Below, in pieces: positions 10,259 to 20,417 of a stretch of DNA of 64,000 nucleotides (positions are counted from its first letter, which is position 1; the number at the start of each line of letters is the position of its first letter). The notes below the pieces were generated by a model. The model worked only from the letters and a program-made list of their open reading frames with translations. It was not told the origin of the DNA and made no database searches. Origin of the DNA: Pyronema omphalodes. Taxonomy: Eukaryota > Ascomycota > Pezizomycetes > Pezizales > Pyronemataceae. Location of the stretch: positions 1 through 64,000 of the forward strand of contig JAJJXM010000048.1 of NCBI GenBank assembly GCA_024516155.1, read 5' to 3'. Position numbers and translations under genes: made by a program.

Positions 10259-11472
10259 TTACTCCTTCTTTTCCGCTTCCTCCTTCTCTGCTGCCTTGTC
10301 TGCGGCCTTTTCGGTCGCCTTCTCCTTGTCCGCTGCCTTGTCCGCCACCTTCTCCTTCTCAGCTGCCTTCTCCTTCTCGGCCTTCTCCTTGTCAGCCGCC
10401 TTCTCGACAACCTTCTTTGGCACCTCAAATCCACAAGCCTTCGAGGCCATCTCAACCGAATTGGCAGGAGTAGCAGGTCCCTTCTTAACAATAACAGCCT
10501 TGTCCTCCTCCTTCTTGATCACAATAACGGAGCGAACAGTACCCTTAGCACCCTTCTTGATTCCAAGTCTAGCATGAAGCTCGTACTTGGGATCACAAAG
10601 AAGGACGATATCAGTAAGGTTCTGCTTGGTGAAGAAGTTCTTGTTGGGGCCGGGAAGGTCGCCGGAAATTCCAAAGATGCTGTAGCCGTTGGTTTTGAAG
10701 GATGCGGTGGAGTCGCGGAAGGCGCAGGCCTGGGTGGTGCAGCCGGGAGTAGAGGCTGGAGAAAAGAGGAGCGGGATGTTAATATATGTCATATCATGCA
10801 GTATAGTATGGAATATAATAAAAATGTATCATGGAAAAAATGTGTTTATATCGCGTTCATAGAGGGGGAAAACATACCCCTGGGGTAAGCAAAAATCACG
10901 ATTCCCTTCTCAGATGCCTTAACAAGGGCTCCGAGAGTGGTGGTATCTCCATTGTGGGTCTGGATAGAAGGAAGATCCTCAGGAAGGTTGTCACCCTCCT
11001 CCAAGCTCTTCACAGCGGGAGCAGCAGGCTCCTTGGCTTCCTTGGGTTCCCTCTTCTCAACTTCTTTGGTGACTTTCTCAGCGGGCTTATCGGCCTCCTT
11101 GGTCTCGGCAGGCTTCTCGGTGTCCTTGGTTTCGGCGGGCTTCTCGGTCTTCTCGGCCTTTTCAGTGCTCTCGGCCTTCTCGGTCTTGTCGGCCTTCTCA
11201 GTCTTCTCGGTCTTCTCGGCCGTGGTGTCCTCCTTCTTGTCGTCCTTCTTTGCGACGGCCTTCTTAGGAGCGGCTGCCTTCTTGGGTGCTGCGGCTTTCT
11301 TGGGTGCCGCGGCCTTCTTGGGTGCTGCCGCCTTCTTCTCAGCGGGTGCTTTCTTCTCTGCAACGGTCTTTGCTTTCTTAGCGGCGGGCGCGGAGGCTTC
11401 AGTTACGAGAGGCGATTCTCTCTTCGCGGCATTGCGAGTGGAGCGACGGAGAACGGGGGCTGCGGTAGACAT
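10259..11472 (-). CDS. DOT5: Nuclear 1-Cys/2-Cys peroxiredoxin, DOT5/BCP (PrxQ) type, with Lys-rich tails
   Basis: A thiol peroxidase of the bacterioferritin-comigratory/PrxQ class. Yeast Dot5 is the nuclear member that reduces alkyl hydroperoxides and affects telomeric silencing. Two exons: 11472-10878 and 10755-10259, with a 122-bp intron, giving 363 residues. The splice joins YPR to ASTPGCTTQACAF. The peroxidatic Cys is Cys204 in TPGC. Cys209, five residues on, is the expected resolving Cys of the PrxQ type. The catalytic domain spans about 155-310. Unlike compact bacterial PrxQ (about 155 residues), it carries an N-terminal tail with STRNAAKR, four or so KKAAAP repeats (47-71) and Thr-Glu-Lys repeats (about 82-145). 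A C-terminal Lys/Glu/Ala tail (about 312-363) ends in KKE. The basic tail suggests nuclear or DNA association, which is inference. The start at 11472 was chosen because upstream in-frame codons lack another ATG. Confidence 0.9.
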
Positions 11473-12032
11473 TGTTAATGGGGTGTGTAGGATAGCGGGT
11501 GAGGAAGCGAGGTTGTTAGGTGGGAGGCGCGAGAAATTGAGCGCGTTTAAAGGGATTGGATTTGGAGGTTGGTGGATAAAAGAGGATGACACGTTGATAA
11601 AAACAGTGTTCAAATAGAAGGGGGATGGACTGCTCGCTGCTGGCTACTTATGGGTAGGAGAGAGAAAAAAAAAAGAAGAAGTTGGGAAAAAGGAAGACGC
11701 GTTGTGAGGGAATTTATACTCGAACGAGGCTGGAAATGTTGATAAATATCGATGCCTTTTCGCTCCATCGTTACCTTTTCGCAACACTTACCTTCCAACC
11801 CCCAGACCACACAGCCAGCAACTGCGAAAGCCACCAATCCGCCGAAGCAAAGCAAAAAGGCCACTGATCCTCAATTACAGCACCCTGAATGATGGAATAT
11901 ATGATTCCATGATGATATCAACTTGATCAAGTGGAATTGCTTTTATAATTGATGACGAGAAAAGTGCGTCTTGTACAGTTTTATTTATTTTTGATGGATT
12001 GCCAACCAGCCTCGTAGGGGACATACAGGACA

Positions 12033-12110
12033 GCTTGCCAAAGGCCGCCAGAGGCCGTCAGAGGCTGCCACAGGCTGCCAAAGAGTGTTAAAGGCTGATA
12101 AAGGCGTGCC
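12033..12110 (+). repeat. Degenerate 10-11 bp repeat (AGGCTGCCAA-like)
   Basis: Variants of AGGCCGCCAG, AGGCCGTCAG, AGGCTGCCAC and AGGCTGCCAA follow one another, then become more divergent (AAGGCTGAT, AAGGCGTGCC). No coding frame is supported. Confidence 0.55.
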
Positions 12111-12572
12111 ACAAAGGTGCTGAAAGCACTTCAAGCGTTGCATTGGAAGCTTAGAAACTGCAGAAACCGTGCTGATTTGGGAAAACCGAAGAAGGGGTGA
12201 GGGGCGAGGGGCGAGGGGCCCGGCACAATCCTCTTTGTAAAAAACGGCGCACGAGAGGCGCAAAGAAAAAAAGGTATATAACATGATACCATGTAACTGA
12301 TTATACACCAGGTGCGGCACGATTGATGCATTCACGCCTTATGAGTTGATGCCAGCATATATAGGATGTATAAAGCGAGGTTGGTCGGTGGCCAGGACAT
12401 TTACAACTACATAAATATTGTAAAATTGCAGCTTCCTCTCGTGTGATGGGGGCTGAATGTTGGAATAATGGAATTGCGTGGCGTGGTTCAACTGCGACGA
12501 AAGATGGAACTGGAAACTGGAACGAAATGGTCGATGTGATAAACGATCTCGACTTCAACCCTCTTTTCCTCT

Positions 12573-12803
12573 ATGGCTATAAACCTGTCCTTCATCTTCG
12601 CGTTTTTAGCCAGCCAGCTGTTTGTTTCTGCAGCGTGGGGCATCCATACGATAGAACTACATGGCGATTCAGCTAGAAGCTGTCCAACTCTGTCGCCATC
12701 CATCGTAGATATGCGTGATTGTTCCTTTAGCACGTCGCTTTTGCAAAGCTTGCAAAGCTTGCAGAACTTGCAGGGCAGCAAAAAGGCGGAGGGAGGGATG
12801 TAA
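12573..12803 (+). CDS. Candidate small secreted protein (76 residues), unproven
   Basis: The frame opens with an ATG and a textbook signal-peptide profile: MAINLSFIFAFLASQLFVSA followed by AWG, a short basic-free n-region and a hydrophobic core of about 17 residues. After it come two cysteines (SARSCPTL, MRDCSF), then a Leu-Gln repeat from a CTTGCAAAG tandem repeat, and a Lys/Glu/Gly end. A possible alternative end uses a donor GTAGAT at about 12707 and acceptor GGGCAG at about 12895. That would join a frame ending with VNCNSVVWNWDYCTPTP at 13035. No family is recognised, and chance is a fair explanation in low-complexity DNA. Confidence 0.25.
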   Translation: MAINLSFIFAFLASQLFVSAAWGIHTIELHGDSARSCPTLSPSIVDMRDCSFSTSLLQSLQSLQNLQGSKKAEGGM

Positions 12804-13765
12804 CGCGGTCCCCACTCCCCGCATTGGCGAAAAGTACTTGTCGAGAAAAGACATCGTAGCCGTGCAAATCAGGTCTAGAATGAGATGCGGGCAGAAGCAG
12901 GAAGGAAGGAAGCCAGGCCGAGCCGCCGAGAAGGTGGTGAAGGCGGGCAAGGACAGGCCAGCCGTCAACTGCAACTCTGTTGTGTGGAACTGGGATTACT
13001 GTACGCCAACGCCGGAAAGGGTTATCGTTAGTTAACTTTGTTCCCTTTGCACAAAGTTCTGATAAAGTCCGTTAAGTCAAATGCATTTCAATCTGAAATC
13101 CACGATTGAAAATGTGATTTACGTAAGTCATCCAATATTGGATATACATACAATGCTGGAAACCGCCGAAATTCCAGCGGTTAATTATGAATTCCACACA
13201 TATCCGTCGTGTGTCCTGTCTATTTTCCATACCTCCATTCCGAGTCCGAAGTTCATGCATCCTTCCTGCCACTCTGCATACTCACATTCCCCCTGGCACC
13301 AAGACGTGCAAATCTTGATTTTGGAATCATGAAATATCACACGGCAGGAGGAACCGGCTCCAAAAAAAATATGTGATCACCAGCCGTCACTCATTATGGG
13401 CTGCGACATCAAAGTAAAACATTTTTCTAATATTGCTGTTATGTTGTTATGAAATCATGTATGTGGTAAGCTTCAATAGATGATGAAATGAATAGTTCAG
13501 CAGAATAAGATACGATAAAACAAATCGCTGTTAAAAATGTGATTCTAGTATTATAATATCATATACGAGATTCTCATGTATTTTGTTTTAATTTCTTCGA
13601 TTGACTGATTGAAGACTTAAGTGCTGTAAACATATATGAGGAATGTAGTGTATGTAACTCCAGACCGAATTCAGCGCCTCTGAACAATTGAACAGGCAGT
13701 GACGACTGATTATCACGTCTTCCGACATAGTCCAGTCCAGCCCAGTGTAGTCCAATACACTCTAA

Positions 13766-13812
13766 TCCACTCCATTCCACTCCATTCCACTCCATTCTAC
13801 TCCATTCTAATC
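13766..13812 (+). repeat. 10-bp array (ACTCCATTCC)n
   Basis: About four near-perfect copies, with flanking degenerate copies from about 13740 to 13840 (CTCCATTCTA, CACTCCAACC). Confidence 0.7.
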
Positions 13813-14602
13813 AATACCACTCCAACCAATCCAATCCAATACTTTCCAGCAGGAATGTCAGTCAATCGCGACCACCATCAACTTCAAGTATCAATTATCG
13901 GTTACCTCAATTTAGCACGACATAATCTCCAGAATTACTCTTCTTCATATCCACATCCCTATACCCCCATATCCCCACATCCACATACATATCCAACCAA
14001 CCAACTACCCACTTCTATATTCTTCTTGGTATTCCTCTTTCCATTCCTCCATTAGTGACAAAAACTCCTCGACACTTTACCCCCATTCTCTCCCCTCCTG
14101 CACCCCGCTTGATTTTAATTTCCAGTCGATGACGAAGCATTGATGTGTTGTAGCGCCAAAGTTTCTGTCTCGAAAGCCTTATTGTAACACTGAATGGAGA
14201 GCCCAGGATGCGATGGGGTAAATGCTCAGGCTTCCAGACTGATATTGATGCTAACGGTATTGCTGGGGTTTACAAAGGCTTACTGAGGCTGATTGGTTGA
14301 TTACCTCGGCGGGTGGGTTGGTTACAGGAACTTTCCTTACATTTCACCATTTCACCAGTACACCATCTCCCCGGATTTGAGATGAGATCATATAGCCTCA
14401 TACGGTTGAAGAACTACTTAAATCATGTACCCCACCATCTACCCACCACTAACGACAATGGTAACAATCATCAACCACCAATGACCTATAGTGACTATAG
14501 AGATAAGTAATAACAACCAGAAGAAGAAGTTCAGGGAAAAGGTATGAAGTTCTTTCGTTTTTTGAACTATGTTACATGTTTTCTTTTCTATCTTTGTCTG
14601 AT

Positions 14603-14804
14603 TGGAGGACTTCCCATCGCGCTATAGCAACGAACGGGAGAGCCTATTTCACCACAAAAAAATATTTTCTATAGAACATAAATGGAGCCCTAAGATAGAC
14701 AGGGGGGTAGGTACCCCCTGTCTATTCGGATTTTCTATTGCTATCGTATAGGTGAAATTGGGGTTGTTCTATCCGCCCCGAATAGAGCGATGGGAAGTCC
14801 TCCA
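14603..14804. mobile_element. MITE-like inverted-repeat element, copy 1 (202 bp)
   Basis: The ends are perfect 18-bp inverted repeats: TGGAGGACTTCCCATCGC at 14603-14620 and its reverse complement at 14787-14804. Inside lies a second hairpin, with 12-bp perfect arms ATAGACAGGGGG (14695-14706) and its complement (14714-14725) around a 7-bp loop. There is no open reading frame for a transposase. A related element with similar ends lies 1.1 kb away (15879-16110). No clear target-site duplication could be read, so the superfamily is not assigned. Confidence 0.6.
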
Positions 14805-14915
14805 GTAGCTGACCAACCAAAAAATAACAAAAACCATAAAAACCCCGAGAAATAAAAGCACAAAACAAAAACAAAGCGATAAAAAAAAACCCACAAAAAA
14901 GAACCCCCGGATCCG

Positions 14916-15042
14916 TGAGACCAATGAGACCAATGAGATCAATGAGACCAATGAGACCAATGAGACCAATGAGACCAATGAGAGCAATGAGATCAATGAG
15001 ACCAATGAGACCAATGAGATCAATGAGATCAATGAGAGTAAT
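14916..15042 (+). repeat. 9-bp minisatellite (TGAGACCAA)n, about 14 copies
   Basis: Copies are identical or differ by one base (TGAGATCAA, TGAGAGCAA). A unit of three codons keeps all frames open, giving artificial Met-Arg-Pro or Leu-Ile-Gly-type proteins. These were not called as genes. Confidence 0.9.
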
Positions 15043-15878
15043 GGTGACAATAGGAACAATCCCAATCATATTTTCTTTTCCATTCCCCATTCCCCATTTT
15101 CCTTCTTATTAATCTTCATTTATTTTCCCATCCTCATTCTTCATTCTTCATTCTTCATTCCTCATTCTCTATACTTCCTTTATCTCCCATCAATTTTTCC
15201 TAGTTCCAAAATAAACACCACTACCTGTTCAGTTTCTCAACATACAATGACAAACCTAGATTCATGAACCGGACCGATTAAAAGGAACTAAACTGAACTA
15301 GATCGACACTGAGGAACACTGTACATAATCCAAGATTGTACTAGTGAATGATTAATAATGATATATCGAAGTTCACGGATATATGAAAGTTCACGGATAT
15401 ATGCAGAATAAACTAATGAACCAATAACTCAATGAACCAATAACTCAACTCGATACTGTAAATTGCTGTAGAGGAAGATAGGCCATGGAGTATATCTCGA
15501 TCTTAAATTCTGAGATTCTGAGATTATGGGACTTTGAAAATCTGAGGCTCAGGCTCAGGCTGGGGGTTCTGTATTCCGATACCGAGACTGAGACTAAAGT
15601 TCTCGAAGTCTTTTATTTTTCAATTCTGTAACAACTTCAATTCTTCTATGCTTCAACTTCAACAACTTCAACAGCTCCAACAGCTCCTACAGCTCCTACA
15701 GCTCCTATATCCGGATAAAACATACCCCAGCTCGGTATTCGGTATATATTGCACGCGAGGTATGTAAACCCTATAAACCCAATAAACCCCCTCCTTCAAC
15801 CTTGAAGCCTCCAAATTCGGGCCGCCGAATACAAACCCAACAACTCCAAATCCACATGGTAATATAAATCACTCTACC

Positions 15879-16110
15879 GGAGAACTTCCCGTAAGGGTAT
15901 ATACACGGTATAGCAATAATTTTTCTATTGCATTCTACAGCAGATTGATACCGTAGATTGTTACGAATTTGCTTATCACGATTGAGCGCGTCTCTGACCC
16001 CAATGCCTTTGTGATTTCAGAGTTACAACTTTTGATTGATTGGAGGGCATTATGTTTTGTTGGAAAATATAATAGAAAAAGCGTTGCTATGGCCGTACGG
16101 GAAGTTCTCC
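15879..16110. mobile_element. MITE-like inverted-repeat element, copy 2 (232 bp)
   Basis: Perfect 15-bp inverted ends: GGAGAACTTCCCGTA at 15879-15893 and its reverse complement at 16096-16110. Just inside, the left arm has GGTATAGCAA and the right arm (reverse complement) GGCCATAGCAA, like the TATAGCAA inside the left arm of copy 1. The consensus outer end of both copies is GGAGRACTTCCC. The interior is AT-rich with no transposase. Target-site duplications are not evident. Confidence 0.6.
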
Positions 16111-16156
16111 ACTGTACAACTTCCAACGATCGAGGCCACAATGCGGCGGAGGAGTT

Positions 16157-16168
16157 GGGGGGGGGGGG
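16157..16168 (+). repeat. Poly-G tract (12)
   Basis: An uninterrupted G run just outside the right end of inverted-repeat element copy 2. It is one of at least nine G or C tracts of 12 or more bases in this window. Confidence 0.8.
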
Positions 16169-17017
16169 TCCATTCTCCAAATTCTCAATATTCTCAATAT
16201 TCCAGAAATCCCCGGTTTTTTAATCTCTACAACCGTTAAATCTATCATACAATCCCTATTCCCTACTCCTTATTCTTCATTTTCTCCCTAGTTCCTCCAA
16301 TCTTCCTCCAATCTTCCTCCCATTTTCCATTTTATTTTCCATTCTGCATTTTCCAAAGTATCTTTTCCACAACCCCCGATATCAGCAACTTCTCCTTCCT
16401 CTTACTCCTTCACCGCACTTCATTCCCCTCCGTCTCCTGCATCACCACTGTTGCAAGCTAGTCCAGCATCCCCATGCCCCATCGCTCATCCCCACCCTAG
16501 GTATCCCTACCCCACCCAACACAACACCTACTCAGAAGAAGGCTGTACATGGTTTCCCTCCAGAAGCTGCAGGACCTTTCCATCTGCTGTTTCAAGCGTC
16601 CAGATATCGGTGTCGAACTAAGCCACGGTGTTAGCATTGATCCCTTGGTCCTTTGTAATATAAGTATGCTATGGGGGGTGGCGTGGCGTGGCGAGAGGGG
16701 AGGGGGTAGAGGGGGCGGGGGTAGAGGAGATGAACGGATAAGGGATTATATCGGAGGATTGGGAATTAGGGATTAGGGACTGGGGACTGTGAATTAGGGA
16801 TTGGGCATTGGGCATTGGGAATTAAGGATGAGAAATAAGGGATCCAGGATTAGAAACCCAGGGCATGGGAAATGATTGGAGGAGAGCGCGCTTAATAGTC
16901 CCTGCAGTTCCATACGAAGATTCGTCAAAGAATCAAACGACCAAGCCATAGCTCAGCCCTCTTTAATCTCCTGTGGCTGCGACAATAATATCTTGCCGCC
17001 GCTTCTTTTTTTGAAGG

Positions 17018-17796
17018 TCAAAGCGTTGCAATGAGTATCTCCACTACTGTACCGGCTTTGTCGCATCTCCAATCGTTTCTGTTGCCCTGTGTTTCTATTC
17101 CCATTGCTTTCGATGAATTTCGAGGGGTTTCGAGGGGTTTCGAGGGCTGAAGATCAAAGCTCAGTGTAGCCAGTGTTGCCCAGCGTTGCCCAGCGTTGCC
17201 CGGCGTTGCCCAGCTGCACTCAGCATCGCCAAGCATCACGCAGCATCACCCAGCCCCAGCCTTCCCCGCAAGAGTAACAAAAAACAAAGACATCAACCTA
17301 CCAAACCCATTCTCCCTTTTCTCGTAGACCTAAACCTGACGATACCCGAAGCCTTAGTACCCTTAACCTTATAGCTAATATCGATTTCTCCATGAAGCTG
17401 ATCCATTTTCCCCGAGATGACAGGTAAATAACTCGCAAAATCGATTTCGTTTCCGAGGGCCTCACGCGCACGCGGATGTACACGTAGCGAATACAATGTC
17501 GAGGCTACTACTGATGAAGATAGCTTTTGGTAGTTGAAAATTACCCAGCAGGTTATACCGGTTCCGGCGGCGAAGATTGGGATCGTGTAGAAGAGCTTGC
17601 GGCGGGAGAGGTTCGGGTCTGCAAAGAGGATGCCGTTAGTGGGTTGTATGGAGATACTGGGGGGGGGGGGGGGGGTTGTGACGCAGATAGGAGGGAGGGG
17701 TGCTGCGGAGGGGTTCTGATGTCGCGCCGAGTGAGGTAATGATATATCGTGGGATCTCATGGCAGCGGAGAGTATAGCTTGTATCGTATGCCGCAT
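17018..17796 (-). CDS. COA1: Cytochrome c oxidase assembly protein Coa1
   Basis: Inner-membrane mitochondrial protein that acts with Shy1/Mss51 in maturation of Cox1 in complex IV. Exon 1, 17796-17302, carries the diagnostic block: RRKLFYTIPIFAAGTGITCW then VIFNYQKLSSSVV (one TM segment, residues about 72-94), ASTLYSLR and MDQLHGEIDISYKVKGTKAS, ending in GIVRFRSTRKGRMGL. The proposed exon 2, 17086-17018, supplies a 22-residue tail (NDWRCDKAGTVVEILIATL) in the place of the family's EWSL..DG..I.LL end. It needs a 215-bp intron (GTAGGT..ACACAG) filled with 10-bp repeats. Total is 187 residues. The N-terminus MRHTIQAILSAAMRSH is Arg/His-rich and poor in acids, as in a presequence. An in-frame TGA directly precedes the ATG. 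Exon 1 is secure. Exon 2 is moderately supported. Confidence 0.85.
17157..17255 (+). repeat. 10-bp repeat (CCAGCGTTGC)n inside the proposed COA1 intron
   Basis: About nine copies of CCAGCGTTGC and drifted forms (CAGCATCACC). The array occupies nearly half of the 215-bp intron proposed for COA1. Confidence 0.65.
17659..17675 (+). repeat. Poly-G tract (17) within COA1 exon 1
   Basis: On the coding (minus) strand this is a C run that encodes a Pro stretch near residues 42-47 of Coa1 (TTPPPPPSISIQ). Slippage here would shift the frame of a conserved mitochondrial gene just before its TM core. Confidence 0.7.
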
Positions 17797-18593
17797 TCAC
17801 AGCTTCCAACGAGTGACCATAGTCTCCGTATTCTGCTGGCGACTCCGCCGCCAGATATATATTCCAGCAGCATACCGCCATAATTATCATTGGGATGGTA
17901 GGTGTAGATTGCAGTAATCACCAAGAGCCAACATACCAGGCAGCGCACGATCAGCGCGTCTTGCAATGAAAGGGTTTCCACCAGTTTTCGCATGAACGGT
18001 AAGAGTGCGACGAAGCGTAGGCGCAACATTACGGAGAAGTTGAGGTCGGAACATTGTGTATATGTATGATTCGTTTGGTTTCTGTCGTCTTTCTTTGAGT
18101 TGGGTATCGCGGACACGGACACGGGCTCGCTACCGAACTTTACGCCGGACAGGTGACGTAGTGCAGGGTTAGGTGTTTTTACTGGCGTTGAGGTTTGTAT
18201 CTATGGTGCTTCTGGCGGCTCGCGCTGGCGCTTCGGGCTTCGGGCTTCGGGTTTCGGTCCACGCAGAACGGAATATGTTTGCACTGCAAGTACAGGCTTT
18301 GAATTGCGAAATATGGACTGAACCAGTTAAAGTGCTTTTTACGCGTGAAATTTGTACTTCGATTTCCTTCCTATCTATAAACGAATTACACAATACAAAT
18401 AACCATGGTATATGGTATAATATGGCAACTATGCTTCCCCTCTTATCCTGCCTTCATCTCTCATTATCCTTATCCTCATCCCTCTTTACACTCTGTACAA
18501 TCCATAATATCCATCCAAATGAACCGCTCTCAAATCCTACAATCCTCCCCACCTATTCACATACCACGCCTCTCAACTATAACTCATCTCCAT

Positions 18594-20417
18594 CTATCCC
18601 AAAACAAAAAACGTCAAAAACACCAAAAACTCAGCCAGGAGCCAAGTCGGATCCACAAATGCAGCTGTAGCTAAACTCTTGACTTTTCCACAGCAACCAC
18701 CAGGGTAGGTTACGTTATTTGCTTTTGCGGCTACTTCGAAAACCGAGCCGTTGCCGGAATCATAAAAGTCTACCAAGAGGAAATTGGGATAGCGTCCCCA
18801 CATGGCTGGAAAAAGTGAGGGGTTAGCAGGTGTAAGTTGAAGCAAGATGACGAGTGGGAGACAGGGAAGACTCGAGATAAGAAGACGAGAGAGGGATGAG
18901 AAAATGTGGGGGCATATTTTGTCCACATTTTTGAGACTCATCATGGTGGTCTTCTCAAGAGCGTCACCAGGGCTTCACCAGGGCTTCACTCGGTCCGGAT
19001 TCATGGTATATATCAGGAGAGACTTACTATGACAATTATTTGCCTGCAATCCCAAGCTTCCAAATCCCTCCACTCCATTCGTCCGATTAATTTCAATGGT
19101 ATTCGGGATCAACGCAGGAGTTCCATAAACCTGAAACTCAACATTCAAGTTATGATTCGCCATATAAAGCTTTCTCTCCCAATCCTTCTTGTCCGGGGGT
19201 CTATCAATAGTACAAGGAAAATTCTGATCGGTCTGCGAGAATGGCGTTTCCCACATATAAGTGAATTCATCCAAAAGGTAAGGGATTTTATTTTCATCGG
19301 CTTCATAGTCCATGAAAACTATTGCGCGCTTTCCTTTCAGGATTAACTCGGATAAAGTAGGCCATTGGTTGTATGCGATTGTACGGTTGTCGGGAATATA
19401 GGCGAGTTTCGAGAGACCGGAATTCTCGAGGGGAGCACGGAACTCTTCTGCTTTCAGGTAGTCGCCGTTACCGATTAAGAATGTTATGATTTCGTAGGGG
19501 TTTTTGTCTGTTTGATGATCAGTTCTAATGGATCTTTATAGTTTTGTGGAGATCTGCTGAATAGATCTACTGCTACCGGAACGCTCGAACATAGAGTGGG
19601 ATATGCTTACACATCCAGTCAACAACTTTCTTCAGGTAGTCCTCCACTGTTCCTGCGTTCAATAAATCACAAGTAGTATGGCAGTAATATAAGGTGTTGT
19701 TAACCTTATGTGTCTGTCCCTGTACTGTTCTTTCGCATTAGCCTTTGCTTTGTAAAGAAATTTCTTTCTTGCTCCATCTTGTCTTCCCTGTCCATCCATA
19801 TCCTCCATATCTTCCTCTATATTATGCTCCCCGCCCTCCTCTCCTCTCCTCTCACCCTACTTTTCCCTCCACATCTCACTCCATTCCACCTCATCCCCCA
19901 GAATTCGGAAGTACTCACACATTCTGATACCATCATTAAGCTGCTGTATCACATCCAATCTCTGATTACTCGCGGCATTATTCGGCCGTACAAACGGACT
20001 ATTGTGCGCGGCCACATAGGTAATATTCCCCCAACTCCTGTTACAAAACTCGACATATTGATTACAAGGCTGAGTATTCGTCGGAGCGGGCGCGTTATCT
20101 GTTTGCGTGGGTACATCCGTTCCTGTGCCAGTAATAGTTTCATTGCGAGCGTTTGTAGGTTTTGGTGGATCCAAATCGTTCGTTCCCTTCAAGAGGACTT
20201 CCGAGATGGTACTCGAAGTACCCGTTGAGACTGGAAAGGAGGAAGAATCGAAGCCTGAGCCTGATGCGCCAGAGATTGCTGCGCCGCCGAAGGAGGTTGT
20301 TGTGGTTGGCGAAACTTCTTGAGGATCAGGAAATGCCCATCCTGATGTTGTCGCAGAGAATAACGATAACGATAAAAAGATTGCCGCAGAGCGTAACTGA
20401 AATGTTGGTTTCAACAT
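18594..20417 (-). CDS. Secreted or GPI-anchored PLC-like phosphodiesterase (PI-PLC X-like TIM barrel)
   Basis: Four exons: 20417-19919, 19724-19611, 19507-19028 and 18805-18594, giving 434 residues. The introns are 194, 103 (19508-19610) and 222 bp (18806-19027). The start at 20417 gives the signal peptide MLKPTFQLRSAAIFLSLSLF and is followed by a Ser/Thr/Gly-rich linker (about 30-112). The catalytic-like domain begins with CNQYVEFCNRSWGNITYVAA. The first active-site His is probably His138 (AAHNSPF) and the second His172 (LQGQTHKV). NPYEIITFLIGNGDYLKAEE, KGKRAIVFMDYEAD and YPNFLLVDFYDSGNGSVFEV give the barrel strands. The C-terminal 20 residues are hydrophobic (LLAEFLVFLTFFVLG), typical of a GPI signal. 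Family members are fungal surface proteins of unknown substrate; phosphoinositide cleavage is not demonstrated. Phases agree across all joins. Confidence 0.88.

Larger units (their letters stand above)
11473..17017. other. 5.5-kb gene-poor, repeat-rich intergenic region
   Basis: Only a weak small-secreted-protein candidate (12573-12803) was found here. The rest holds the peroxiredoxin gene's 5' region (to about 11870), degenerate 10-11 bp repeats at about 12033-12110, and a CTCCATTCCA array near 13769-13809. It also holds a 9-bp array at 14916-15042, two inverted-repeat elements at 14603-14804 and 15879-16110, and a G-rich patch at about 16676-16735. Many short near-repeats of sentence-like type (for example GGGATTAGGGA at 16740-16860) suggest active slippage. 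Confidence 0.55.

Noticed and set aside
10831..11617. Plus-strand open frames of 215 and 226 codons, Leu/Gly- or Ser/Ala-rich
   Set aside because: They are shadows of the Lys/Ala/Glu-rich peroxiredoxin exon on the other strand.
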